Assembly: GCA_032622095.1 (NCBI GenBank)
Contig: CP136067.1
Span: 133,489,990-133,553,989 of the forward strand
Origin: Siphonodentalium dalli
Lineage: Eukaryota > Mollusca > Scaphopoda > Gadilida > Siphonodentaliidae
DNA: 64,000 nt
Direction: 5' to 3'
Of the stretch, positions 43,160-55,975 are shown one piece after another (the stretch's first letter is position 1; every line of letters begins with the position of its first letter). The notes below the pieces were generated by a model that had not been told where the DNA came from, made no database searches, and saw only the letters and a program-made list of their open reading frames with translations. A program made the position numbers and the translations under genes.

Positions 43160-45120
43160 ATCAAAACTGTTTTGCAATCTGCATCCGGGACATTCTGGCC
43201 ACGAAATTGACTCCATGGACTGGATTTAATATTTTGATATCTCTAGACTCTATGATTGAAAATTAAAATAATCATTGCGATGTGTTCATATCAAAATGCA
43301 TTGCTCTTTGTACCAATACATGTCATTGTCCTCTCTGTGATGCCATGATATCTGATCTAAAAAATAAATCTTGTATCACGGAAAAACACCTCTGACCATT
43401 CAAGCATATCTGATCTAAAAAAAAAATCATTGAAATTTCATTTTGTTGCTAATTTATTTGCTTTGAATGGGAACAAAATACATTTTCTCTTCATTTTCTG
43501 CGCATAAATAACAATCGTCCTATCTACCATTACCTCATTAGGCCAAAGAAAAATATATTTGGTTGGGGTTTCCAAACCTGCCTACCCTAAGTTTTTGTTA
43601 TGGTTTCAAGAAAATATTTTGAATTTTTTTGGTTAAATGTTTTATGAAAACCTGAAGAAAAAAACAGTTCAAATGTCTCGTAATGTGTTAATTATCAAGA
43701 CAAAGCATTTTGTGAATTACAGTTTATACCAATGAATGAAAATTAATCAGATTGAAGATAAAATACACAATTAAAACTTGGATTTGTTTTATTTTAACAT
43801 ATTCTTATGGGTTTTCTGACGCCCATAAGAATATGTTTAAAAAAATATCAATTAAAAACATAAAATGTTAAGCTTTATACATACCTTAATTGTTTGGCAC
43901 CAACCAGACAGTTTTCTTTGGACTTCAGATGCATTTGTAAGCTGCCCTATACTCAGCCCTGTTAATTAGTGTCGGCTATCAACTGAGTTGAAGCAAATTC
44001 CAAGGCAAAAAGAAATGTTTGGCCGAGGCATTTCAGAGCACTTGCCAATGTTTTGTGCAAAATAGAATCAATTTGCTGCAGACATTGTCAGTGTCACACT
44101 ATGGAAGTCTGTAGACTTAGGGAATATCTTGATAATCAGAAACTTTAAGCCAGATCCAAACAAAATCTGCCATGATAATGGACCAAGTTCCAATTGTAAA
44201 CTGAAGATAAATGTGTAGAGCATGCAACTATGAGGATCCTAGGCTTTTTATCTGAGGTTAACCTTCTGGCCCAGGCATTTTTTTTTAGCCTTGGCAAATT
44301 TCTGCTAATTAACAAGGCTGCATTCTCCCACCATGTTCATTCTGAATGATCGGTTTATTTATTTGAATGTTTGTTTATACAATATACTTATATTGATTTT
44401 TATAGTGCTTGTGTGTATGTTAGGTCATCATGAGTACCTGGCTCACAAAAATAAAAATATCAAACTTTATACGATCTTCATGTTCTCAATCCATAATGTT
44501 TCTCACAGGGGTCAGTAAACATAGGAACCATGCAGCCCTTGATATTCCCCCAAATTCAAGGCCTTTGACGTGGGTTCATTTTAAATAAGATAAATTTTTA
44601 TACAAGCCTGTGGTATAAAAACAATTATTAAGAAGTGCATTTAAATTGACTTGGTTCTAATTTTCATTGGTGACCAAAATGTCCCCTGAAGGAAGTGGCA
44701 GTTTTGAAGGATTTATGGTTGATATTCACTCAGGTACCCAAATCTCGATGGATCTGAAAAGTTGAAGGGTCATTCCGTCATCTTGATATCTCATGCATAT
44801 CTCCAATATGTGAGTTTCAGATCTCTAAACAAAAGAATTTGATTTTACCAATATGGTACAAAGTACCTATTCACTAAATATGTTGCACATCTTCAATGTG
44901 TCTAACAATTTCCTGAAGTTTTAGGTACATAGGGAACAGATTGTTGATTTAAGTTGCACCAAGTGCATATTCACAAATAACTTTTCAAAGTCGAGAAAGG
45001 TTTAATAACTCTAAAATAAAACAAAAAATCCTTTGACAATGCCTGTTGCACATCTTCAATGTGTCAATAACAATGTCCTGAAGTTTTAGGCAAATCTGAT
45101 ACAAACTGTAGTAGTTGCTT
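43160..45120. other. Intergenic sequence after CCT5; one perfect hairpin
   Basis: A perfect 16-bp stem AACATATTCTTATGGG, ten-base loop, inverse, at 43796-43837. Otherwise AT-rich with no supported gene. Confidence 0.5.
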
Positions 45121-45124
45121 TTAT

Positions 45125-45520
45125 GTTTACCCATACCATAGTATGGTAAACATAGTGTCGTTGTCCCGTCGTTCGTCCGTCCGTCTGTCTGTCTGTCCGT
45201 AGACACTTTACGAGTAATGCGATAACTCAAACATTGTTTATCCGATCGGAACCAAATTTTTTCTAAGGGTTTCTCAGTCCAAAATACAGATCGAGTTCGA
45301 ATTTGGGTTTGATCCGAGTTTTTGTTACAGAGTTATGGCCCTTTTTCAACTTATAATTCACGCATTCTGCCATAACTGAAACATTTTTTATCTGATTGGA
45401 ACCAAATTTGGTATGTGAGTTGTTTCACAGCCCAAAATACAGATCGAGTTCGAATATGGGTTTGATCCGATTAATTTTAAAGGAGTTATGACCCTTTTTC
45501 GAGAGAAAAAAAAATTCAAT
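45125..45520 (+). mobile_element. Tandem-array element, short copy of a third family
   Basis: Hairpin TTTACCCATACCATAG / TATGGTAAACA, then GTCCGTCCGTCTGTCTGTC, then two ~115-120 bp units with CGATAACTCAAACATT-like text, TCGGAACCAAATTTT, ACAGATCGAGTTCGAAT and GAGTTATGGCCCTTTTTC. Same plan as elements D and E. Confidence 0.7.
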
Positions 45521-47220
45521 TTTTTTTGGATTTAGCTGCTTGCTAAATTTAGCATATACAAATATTAAATTTTGTTTGAACTTTAATAACAATAGAAGAA
45601 AAAAAAAATTGACTCTTTCATTTATTTTAGTTTTATACGATTAATTAGGTGTGATATCCTGTTTTGAAAATATGAAGATTTTATTGCAATAGTTTCATGT
45701 AATATAATGATATCAATAAATTACCATGTGATCATCCAACATCCAGAGTATATGAGAGGATATTTTATAGATGTTGTCATTCCAAGTGAAATCTGTTATG
45801 AAATGAGTGATGACATATGATACAGGGCTCTGGTGGGTCAAGATAAACAACACTGGTGGCTTGCTGTTTGTTTATTCTAACTGTCAAATTGATTAATGGC
45901 AGCATAAGACTGGTGTTTTTCCTATTCTTGAAATTTCATTACAGGGTGAGATGAGGGTCCCCCTCACCTATATAAGTGTCTTCTAAATTCCATTAATTTG
46001 CTTCAAAAATAATTAACCCTTTCCCAAGGTTTCCATAGACACATGCTATAATGAACATGGACTCTTCCTCATATCTCTTAATATCTATTGGGTATCTTTG
46101 CACACTATTCACTTCTATCATTTTTGGTATTGACTGATTAATTGATTTTTGAAAAATATATTAACCCTTCAGACACGTGCTTTCAATTTGGAATTAAAAT
46201 AACAGCTGATAGCCAATATGATTTATCTATGCAATGGGAAACAGGCAGATAAATATACATGACTATTGTAAGTGATGACTTGTTTTGAAAATCAATATGG
46301 TAGATGTCAGTATTTCCAGGAACCTTATTTTCCCATTTGTTCATATTTTCATGGTTGATTGAATTTTAGGGGCCACAGAGCACTTGGAAGATTAACATTG
46401 AAGGTTGTGTCTTTTAGTGTGCAAGCTACTTGTAAAACATTGTAATGTGTGAAACCATTTAATTGAGGGCTAACTTACTTACTTTTATATGAACAATTTA
46501 GTGGTCATAGGGGCCAGCATCACTTTTAAATTGTATAAACTACATATATTATTGAAAACCATACACCCTTGTTATGAAACACTTAATCTTATTTAATACA
46601 CAGGTCAGATCTGATCTTATATCTGTCCATGTTTGATAAACAAATAATGGGGAGGGGGGGGGGGGTAATTAAAGTACCATTCAAATATGAGATGGAATCC
46701 CCTACATGTATGTCGTTCTAAGCAGTCTGGCTTGTCAACAAATTATAATTGCTCTTCAGAAGTGAATAAATTTTGAATATCTGGCATGTCAAAAGTGGCA
46801 AAGATAGGGTTTTATCACTTTTGCTTCCAATGAGTTAACTTAAACTCCTCAACATGTCCTCCGAAATCACTAAACCATTGGGTCTCACAGTGAGAGGTCC
46901 TTGGGTGAATAGGGACAGAGTTATGAGATTTAAAACTACTCCTCTTCACCCCAAATACCCTAGCCTTTCTTAAGACAATTTATTTGAGCTTTTGATTTAA
47001 AGTTGGGTACTGATATATGGATTAATTCCTGTGATCATATCTTTGACAAATTATCAGTTATGGCTAATCGCTATCGCCAAGGTATGGGTTAAACATCTGC
47101 CGATCGTGATCGGCCTCTCGTCAGTTAAGGTGGACCAAGATCATTTCTATAGTCCCCCGAGCTTTAAAAAAAAGTCTTTACGATAGCTATCCAATAATGA
47201 GATTTCGCATATTGAAACCA
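45521..47220. other. Intergenic sequence, nothing recognised except a G tract
   Basis: A G-rich tract lies at about 46649-46666. No gene or repeat partner was noticed. Confidence 0.4.
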
Positions 47221-47224
47221 TTAT

Positions 47225-49914
47225 TAGCTCAACTTTACTTTGTAAAGTTTGAGCTATTGCCATGGCTTTGTCGTCCGTCGTACTTGTGTGCGTGTGTACG
47301 TAAGGCGTCAACAATGCAGGCTACAGGTCGTACCTTTCGTCGGATCATTATGAAATTTGTCATAGCTGTTGACATCAACATTTAGACCAGAATAATTAAT
47401 TTTGGGGTCATTCGGAAAACAAAACATGGCCGCCAGTGGCTGTTGAAATTGGAATGTAGATGGGAACGAGTCATTTTGGGGTCATTCGGACAAAAAACAT
47501 GGCCGCCAGCAGCCATCTTGGATTTCAAAATTTAATCCATTAGCACGGGCCACAGGTCGTACTGTTCGTCTGATCACCATGAAATTTGTCATGGATGATA
47601 ATATTGACATGTAGATGGGAACGAGTAATTTTGGGGTCATTCGGCCAATAAACATGGCCGCCAGCAGCCATCTTGGATTTTACTCTTTGTATGACTAAAT
47701 CCTTTAGCACGGGCTACAGGTCCTACTTTTAGTCTGATCATCATAAATTTTGTCAAGAATGTTAATAATGACATGTAGATGGGAAACGAGTCATTTTGGG
47801 GTCATTCGGCCAAAAAACATGGCCGCCACCAGCCATCTTGTATTTTACTCTTTGTATGACTAAATCCTTTAGCACGGGCTACAGGTCATACCTTTAGTCT
47901 GATCATCATAAAATTTGTCATGGCTGTTGAAATTGGAATGTAGATGGGAACGAGTCATTTTGGGGTCATTCGGACAAAAAACATGGCCGCCAGCAGCCAT
48001 CTTGGATTTCAAAATTTAATCCATTAGCACGGGCCACAGGTCGTACTGTTCGTCTGATCACCATGAAATTTGTCATGGATGATAATATTGACATGTAGAT
48101 GGGAACGAGTAATTTTGGGGTCATTCGGCCAATAAACATGGCCGCCAGCAGCCATCTTGGATATTACTCTTTGTATGACAATTCTTTAGCACGGGCTGCA
48201 GGTCGTACCTTTAGTCTGATCATCATAAAATGTGTCATGGATGTTAACAATGACATGTAGATGGGAACGAGTAATTTTGGGGTCATTCGGCCAAAAAACC
48301 TGGACGCCAGCAGCCATCTTGGATTTTACTCTTTGTATGACTAAATCCTTTAGCACGGGCTACAGGTTGTACCTTTAGTCTGATCATCATGAAATGTGTC
48401 ATGAATGTTAATAATGACATGTAGATGGGAACGAGTCATTTTGAGGTCATTCGGCCGAAAAACATGGCCGCCAGCAGCCATCTTGGATTTTACTCTTTGT
48501 ATGACTAAATCCTTTAGCATGGGCTACAGGTCGTACCTTTAGTCTGATCATCATAAAATTTGTCATGGTTGTTGAAATTGGAATGTAGATGGGAACGAGT
48601 TATTTTGGGGTCATTCGGACAAAAAACATGGCCGCCAGTGGCCATCTTGGATTTAAAAATTTAAATCCATTAGCACGGGCCACAGGTCGTACTGTTTGTC
48701 TGATGATCATGAAATTTGTCATGGATGATAATATTGACATGTAGATGGGAACGAGTAATTTTGGGGTCATTCGGCCAAAAAACATGGCCGCCAGCAGCCA
48801 TCTTGGATTTTACTCTTTGTATGACTAAATTCTTTAGCACGGGCTGCAGGTCGTACCTTTAGTCTGATCATCATAAAATGTGTCATGGATGTTAACAATG
48901 ACATGTAGATGGGAACTAGTCATTTTGGGGTCATTCGGCCAAAATACATGGCCGCCAGCAGCCATCTTGGATTTTACTCTTTGTATGACTAAATCCTTTA
49001 GTACGGGCTACAGGTCGTACCTTTAGTCTGATCATCATAAAATTTCTCATGGTTGTTGAAATTGGAATGTAGATGGGAACGAGTTATTTTGGGGTCATTC
49101 GGACAAAAAACATGGCCGCCAGTGGCCAACTTGGATTTAAAAATTTAATCCATTAGCACGGACCACAGGTCGTACTGTTTGTCTGATGATCATGAAATTT
49201 GTCATGGATGATAATATTGACATGTAGATGGGAACGAGTAATTTTGGGGTCATTCGGCCCAAAAACATGGCCGCCAGCAGCCATCTTGGATTTTACTCTT
49301 TGTATGACTAAATTCTTTAGCATGGGCTACAGGTCGTACCTTTAGTCTGATCATCATAAAATTTGTCATGGATGTTAACGATGACATGTAGATGGGAACG
49401 ACTCATTTTGGGGTCAATCGGCCGAAAACATGGCCGCCAGCAGCCATCTTGGATTTTACTCTTTGTATGACTAAATTCTTTAGCACGGGCTACATGTCAT
49501 ACCTTTAGTCTGATCATCATAAAATTTGTGATGAATGTTAATAATGACATGTTGATGGGAACAAGTCATTTTGGGATCATTCGGCCAAAAAACATGGCCG
49601 CCAGCAGCCATCTTGGATTTTACTCTTTGTATGACTAAATTCTTTAGCATGGGCTACAGGTCGTACCTTTAGTCTGATTGTCATAAAATTTGTCATGGAT
49701 GTTAACGATGACATGTAGATGGGAACGACTCATTTTGGGGTCATTCGGCCGAAAACAAGGCCGCCAGCAGCCATCTTGGATTTTACTTTTCTCTTCATGT
49801 CTATAAACATGCATTAGATATTCAACTTTCCACATTCCTAATGGCTCCATTGACTGTAATACATTAAATTATTCCCTTTCCAAGTTGAGCTACAGTGTCA
49901 TTGACACTTTCATT
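47225..49914 (+). mobile_element. Tandem-array element D, third copy
   Basis: Head hairpin AGCTCAACTTTACTTTGTAA / TTTGAGCT, GTCGTCCGTCG and a GTGTGCG tract, about 16 units of ~160 bp, tail AGTGTCATTGACACT. Blocks recur at an offset of 484 bp (three units), e.g. 47521 with 48005 and 48599 with 49083. Confidence 0.85.
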
Positions 49915-50343
49915 ATATAAACATTACTGTTACAGTGGCATTACCGATCGTTGTCCAATAAGATTCCAAAGTGTAATAAAAACTTGACATTAAACAGGAA
50001 AAAGTTAAAGCATTGACAAATATTCTGATACTAGTAATATTTTAAGACTGTCACTGAAATAATTGAACTTATTAAGTGATTAGCAATGTTTTTTGACATG
50101 TCACTTTAACAGTTTTGTTTACAATAATTGTTTCAGCATACAATATTTAGTTATCTGAGAACTTTCAATAATGAATATAAGAACGTTTTATCTATATCTC
50201 CATGTTTTTCCATTAGTGATGTTTTTAGATATATTTTTTTTGGTACATTTATCCACTGGGAGTGATATGGGGTACCAAAAATGAAGGTGAGAATTTGCCA
50301 TTACATAGCTCGCTGAAGCAAGCACATTTGAAGCAATGAACCC

Positions 50344-50577
50344 TCATACTGATGTCGTGCCTCCATAAATCTGATATATTTGTACCGGTAATCGCATGAT
50401 CACATACAATTTCGGAGGAAGTGCATTGTGCTGTTTCATTATATTAATTGTAGATCTGTTCTGTGAATATTCAAACTCATGTTCGGACTGATACGCTTCC
50501 CAACTTTCAGTGAAAGGGCTTTCTTTTAAGGAAGTCCCCATAGCCGAGGTGATTGGGTCCACAGGTCCCGGACACAT
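50344..50577 (-). CDS. Weak candidate coding fragment, unknown
   Basis: A 77-codon minus-strand frame with unrepetitive, charged text (SLKESPFTESWEAYQSEHEF). A minus-strand polyadenylation-like signal lies at about 52436 but upstream of this frame, so it does not help. No family was recognised and chance is quite possible. Confidence 0.15.
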   Translation of the reverse strand: MCPGPVDPITSAMGTSLKESPFTESWEAYQSEHEFEYSQNRSTINIMKQHNALPPKLYVIMRLPVQIYQIYGGTTSV

Positions 50578-50792
50578 TTAGTCATGACACTAAAAGTACC
50601 TATACATATAGACAAGGTTCCAAACTCCTGAAATGCAGAATTTCCACATATACTCCAATAAGTGGCCAGAAATTCAGCAATATACAAAAACTAAAATTAA
50701 TAATGAAACTCATTCATTTTGTTAATATGAGTCAACCATATACAGCTAGCGACTGGAGATATCTTCCATGAGGAGAAAGGACAAAAAAAGTG

Positions 50793-50889
50793 GTCGAACT
50801 TGACTCAGTCTGGTCACACGACACCATATTAATTGGTAATCTGTAAATATTAGAAAAAGGACATGAGACCAGACAGTCTTGTTCGACCA
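50793..50889. repeat. Short inverted repeat
   Basis: GGTCGAACTTGACTCAGTCT and inverse AGACAGTCTTGTTCGACC around ~50 bp. Confidence 0.6.
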
Positions 50890-50952
50890 ATTGTTTTCAC
50901 CGGTCTCCGATGTTTTCAGGGAAAATATCTCCACTGTCCCTGACCAAACATG

Positions 50953-51726
50953 CAGTGTTCGCCCTGGCCCAAAATTCTTTGTAGCCATTATTTTAGCTAC
51001 TTGTGCAATTTTGTTAGCCACTTTTGAAAAATTTAGCCACATACTGTGGGATAAATTAGCACATCGCGGCATCGTTTTACATAATCCACCAAACGCTTGG
51101 AATGCTTCATGACAACTTGTCAAACGGCTCAAACAGTTTGGTCAAACTAGAGTAGATCTCCGAGTCCTCATTATCAGCGAATCTACTATTCAAATTATCT
51201 CCAGAACAGACGCAAACTTCCTGCAGGCTGACATTGCAACCTGTCTAAGTTTAGGTCCATCTTTAATGTCATGTCCGGGAGTGTCATTTCCCATTCAATG
51301 CTGTCCACTGCATTAACGTCAATGAAATGTGAGAAGCTTTTGAATTGGGCGTATATATGACTTCACTCTTTTGGAATCAGTTTAAAACACCGTAAAATAA
51401 AGCCCTTTTGTTACACAAGAAGCCATTATATAAATCTATCTCTAAACGATCACTAATTAATTGCCCAGGGCGTGAAACTGACGCCCGATAGTATAGCTAA
51501 TCGAACACATCCGTAATCTCATCCTTCTCGTCAGCTCTCGCGAATAACATTAAGTTGTCTTGTGCTAAGCCGGTTAATTTCTTTTGTTTACAATAAATTG
51601 TCGTTCAGTCTGCGGTCGACACGAAAAATGCCTGTAGCCATATTTTTAGCCACCAGCATATTTATTTTAGCCACTTCGTATTTTTTTCGCAATTTGATAA
51701 AATGCCTAATGGCAGGGCGAGCACCG
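50953..51726. mobile_element. hAT element with exact 8-bp target duplication
   Basis: CAAACATG at 50945-50952 and 51727-51734 flanks ends CAGTGTTCGCCCTGG and, inverted, CGGTGCTCGCCCTGC. Subterminal TTTAGCCAC(T/A) motifs repeat at both ends. No transposase frame is evident. Confidence 0.85.
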
Positions 51727-51808
51727 CAAACATGGTGATCCATATATCAAATTATAGGGAATAATTATAAAGATGTTGTGAATGGTAATAGTTGTCATGG
51801 CATGGTAA

Positions 51809-52394
51809 CAGGGTTCGCGCTGCCACTTGCCAAATTTGCCAATGGTAAAAATAATTCACATTTGGGAAAAAATATTTTCATTTGGCAAGTCACTTTTTAA
51901 TTCCTCTATAAAGTTGAAAAATATCAGTCAATCAATACCATTCATTTTAGGAGACTATTACAATAGAATTATATTAGTGGTGTTTTATATGGTTTCGGAA
52001 AAGTTAACACCTCCATTAAGATGCAGTTAATCTGGTAACATTATTATCAATGGGTGGATGCATGGATTACCAGTATTTAGTGTGGTGGTGGTGTTTACAA
52101 AGTTATCCTCTTGTGATGTTCCCTTGTGATGAAGCAACTCTTCTACCATTTTATTGTTCGGTGATTGGTTTATTGTTGTAAGATAAACCACAATAGAGAT
52201 GCGAGTATAATTAGTAACTAACTGCTTTCCTATCAATATCAAACGTTGTTCAAACCGCGAGTGTCGAAACATAAAACTCAAACAAGGTTGAAGAAAATGA
52301 TACTATCAGGGATAACATTTGGCAAATTCTGATAGAATTTGGCAAAAAATATTTTCATTTGGCAAAAGTAAATTTTGGTCCAGCGCGGACCCTG
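51809..52394. mobile_element. hAT element with exact 8-bp target duplication
   Basis: CATGGTAA at 51801-51808 and 52395-52402 flanks ends CAGGGTTCGCGCTG and, inverted, CAGGGTCCGCGCTG. AATATTTTCATTTGGCAA recurs as a subterminal motif at both ends. Confidence 0.9.
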
Positions 52395-53292
52395 CATGGT
52401 AATAGTTGTCAAGAAACAAATGTAGTGCAAAGACTTTTATTAAAATATTCAAAACATTAACATATCTCAAAAACAGTCTCCATACAATTTGTATTTACAC
52501 ACATGTATATACAATATATATTTTTATAATAAATTAATATAAAATCTGAATCAATTTCGCGGAGCCTTCTATCATAGGTGTCAGGAATTGTTTCCTGAAG
52601 TATTGAATTGGGAGCCATTTATAAACAGTTTTATCTCACAAAAACAGTTTTTTGTGCATCCAGAACTTTCTCTGAATAGAAATGGCTGATATCTCAGGAA
52701 CTGATACATAACTCAAAAGAAGCCTCCTATTTATAGGAACCAGTCCATGGTACATTGGGAGCCTTCTATAAATAGAACAGGTCAATGTCACAGGAATGAG
52801 TTCATGGTTATGGTTATTAATAGAATAACCTGATGTCGCAGTCAATGGAAAAATAATCAAATCACATGTATACATAAAAGATTGGAATCTATATAAACTT
52901 TGCATTAAACATAACTTATAATAAATAAGGTTGCAATGAAGAAATATAGATATAGCTGGTGACTTATAATGGATGTGAAGTATTCTTAAAAGGCAATAGT
53001 TAAATATAATATTAGATCCTAAATTATTATAAATATAAAAGGAAAAGATAAAATAAATAATAAAACGCAACACACTGATGCTCATAATTTTGGAGAATCT
53101 TTGAGATTTTTTAAAGTGTCAATTTCTATAATTAGTAACTTATATTCTCTCATTTCGACCAAGTTGAGAATATGATTTCAATAACACGTGCACAGACACA
53201 AAGCTGAAAATATGGATTGAGAAAATCAGTATTATAACAATGTGTATACTAACAGTAATAATGATTAATGAAGCATGTATTATCACAGATAT

Positions 53293-53364
53293 AGGTCAAA
53301 GGTCACACGTGGATGGAAATGTTAGTCAAAGGTCACTAGTGGACGGAAATGTAGTCAAAGGTCA
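53293..53364 (+). promoter_or_regulatory. Three spaced DR1-like nuclear-receptor motifs
   Basis: A perfect AGGTCA-A-AGGTCA at 53293-53305, then TAGTCAAAGGTCA at 53323-53335 and 53352-53364, in a ~29-bp tandem repeat (GTGGA(T/C)GGAAATG between). DR1 is the RXR/HNF4-type half-site arrangement. Whether it regulates anything is unknown; no promoter was found beside it. Confidence 0.4.
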
Positions 53365-53404
53365 GAAATGGAAAGAACTAAGATCGACACCACCTGAGAA
53401 TATG

Positions 53405-53800
53405 ATATTTGTTAAAGACATATTATGTACTTGTTCGGGTGCGTTAAACTGACAAGTTAGTATTCAGGTGCTATGCGAACTGGAGGAATGTATGATTCTA
53501 CTAACATCACCGAAAATCTCAAGCAAATCGACCGCACCACTCCATAGAAAACATTGTCTGAACTACGCTAAATTGTAAATATATACTACTCGAATCGGGA
53601 CGCTTCTATCGGCGATAAACTAACGAAAACGATTTCGACATCAGCAGTCACTGCATTTAATTAATATATAAGAATGATGGTGTGTGTTGTCAATTTAGAT
53701 ATAATATTTGTAAAAATAACTACTTTGAACAAGATTATTCTCCATTTCTATTTGATCACCCTAATGGAGTGTTTCACATCACTTTAAATAGATTTTGGGA
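53405..53800. repeat. Dispersed repeat, relative of 1192-1640
   Basis: TTAAAGACATATTATGTACTT, CGGGACGCTTC, TATAAGAATGATG and GAGTGTTTCACATCACTTTA in the same order as the copy at the start of the window. Confidence 0.55.
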
Positions 53801-53825
53801 AGCTTGAAATTTACTAAGGAATTTA

Positions 53826-54214
53826 TTAACCCTTTACCCAACAGAAGGGCCATGTGCCAATGCATTCTCTTATATATGCGAGTCGACCATAGGTCGCCTC
53901 GCATATATAAGAGAATGCATTGGCTTAACACATTAAAAATTATAAAATTGTTAAAGAATGTAAGAAAAAATGTTAAAAAAAGATTTTTTTTAGGCCAATG
54001 CATTCTCTTATATATGCGAGGCGACCTATGGTCGACTCGCATATATAAGAGAATGCATTGGCACAGGGCTAACTGTAACTATCACAATGTGGTCAAGGAG
54101 CCGGTTCCAATGATATCCATATTTGTATGGTTCTATTGAGACAGACCGAAGATATTTTAGGCTGTTGAAGCTTTATTTGGCCGGTTCTGGCCGGTTTGTT
54201 GGGTAAAGGGTTAA
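53826..54214. mobile_element. TTAA element type b
   Basis: TTAA 53826-53829 and 54211-54214; TTAACCCTTTACCCAACAG left end, two opposed hairpins, long right subterminal region. Same orientation as 42287-42680. Confidence 0.9.
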
Positions 54215-55272
54215 GGGATCTATTACTACAGATGGTTATGACATTGACCAAGTATGATAGTATGATATCTTCTGTCATTCATCAAGTTACCTGGATATAA
54301 ATAGAACGACACAAGTGTGTGAACATGTTAATGTTATCACACAAGTTTGTTGTGACGCGATGGTAAAACGAGAATTGGAGATTCGAGTTTTATATCGCGG
54401 CACGACAAACGAGTGCAATAATGTTAACATATTCACAAAAACTGTTGTTCTATGTTTATTGCACACTCTGAAGATTTTAGTTTGTAATATACTAAAACTT
54501 ACGTCAATATTGTTTATTTAATTGAACAAACGTGTGCTTAATAATACCTAATAATTTAATGAAGAAATTGTCTGTTAAAGTTGACGACGCCAATGACGTT
54601 GTTGACGTAATCGGTTTGTATTGTTAAAAAACAATACTCAAATTTGTTATTGAATGTTTTGAAATCTTCTGCATTTTGCTGTATTTCACACAAATAAACC
54701 ATTGGGTGTGAATATAAAATTTTATGAATGCTCATTTGTGCAAAAATGTATGGTGCATACATCCAGGTGCCGGCACTTTAAAATTGAGAATTTGTTCAGT
54801 GACAGACAGATACTAACACCATGAAGATGACAACTTGGTTCAACAACCAAATCTACACTATATTATAGAATCTATATTTACTATCATACTTAATGTCTTG
54901 CAATCGTTATGAAAAAGAGTACAATGACAAAAATGATGCTCACACAGTTTATATACAAGTTATCACAGCCTTGCTTCGACAAGCCCACGTTACCATGTTG
55001 CCATGGCGATATCTGGTCACGGCAGTGTCCAAATATATTTGCACTTATTCCATCGGCACTGAAGTTAGAACACCACTCCAAAACATGAAAATAATCTTAA
55101 CGATACAAAATCGCGGGCCCATTTGGGTGTTATGACAGAGATATTTCAATATTATGAATACCTATTAGTTAATTGAGGTAAAGATTGATGTGAACTATAG
55201 AGCTGAGAAATCTCGTCACCACATTACTCAATAGTAAGACTGTGGTCTCTTTCATTTAGCTCAGTAAATTAA
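54215..55272. other. Intergenic stretch, nothing recognised
   Basis: Short overlapping frames only; no repeat partner noticed. Confidence 0.4.
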
Positions 55273-55687
55273 TTAACCCTTTACCCAACAGAACGGCCCT
55301 GTGCCAATGCATTCTCTTATATATGCGAGTCGACCATAGGTCGCCTCGCATATATAAGAGAATGCATTGGCTTAACACATATTAAAAATGATCAAATTGT
55401 CAAAGAATGTAGAAAATATTATAAGAAAAAATGGTAAAAAGTGTAAAAAAAAAGATTTTTTTTAGGCCAATGCATTCTCTTATATATGCGAGGCGACCTA
55501 TTGTCGACTCGCATATATAAGAGAATGCATTGGCACAGGGCATAACTGTAACCATCACAATGTGGTCAATGAACCGGTTCCAATGATATCCATATTTGTA
55601 TGGTGTTATTGAGACAGACCGAAGATATTTTAGGCTGTTGAAGCTTTATATGGGCGTTTTTGGCCGTTTTGTTGGGTAAAGGGTTAA
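55273..55687. mobile_element. TTAA element type b
   Basis: TTAA 55273-55276 and 55684-55687; nearly identical in plan to 53826-54214. One hairpin apex shows GACCTATTGTCGAC, a single change from GACCTATGGTCGAC. Confidence 0.9.
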
Positions 55688-55975
55688 TGCACTATTCAAT
55701 GAAGTCTAATAGCAACATATAATGCAGCATTATTTTACTTTCTTAACTTTCTTGTATCATTATTTTTTTATTTTTTTCAAAATAACCAGAATTCAGAGAA
55801 TAGTATATGTGACATGTGATCTAATTGTATCTTCAAGTTCTTTTCATTAATATATCATAACCTCATAATTAGATATTCAATAATCAGAATGTAATTTCTG
55901 CACAACATGTATGGAAAGGTGTTCTAACTTCGAGAATAAGGAAGATGTCCAGACTATTCCACTTGTGTTGTGGTC

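Noticed and set aside
50746-51132. 128-codon minus-strand frame.
   Set aside because: It straddles the end of a hAT element (50953) with its target duplication, so it mixes transposon and flanking DNA.
52636-53085. 149-codon minus-strand frame, the longest in the window.
   Set aside because: Composition is Ile/Leu/Tyr/Phe-heavy from AT-rich DNA, with short internal repeats and no recognisable domain.
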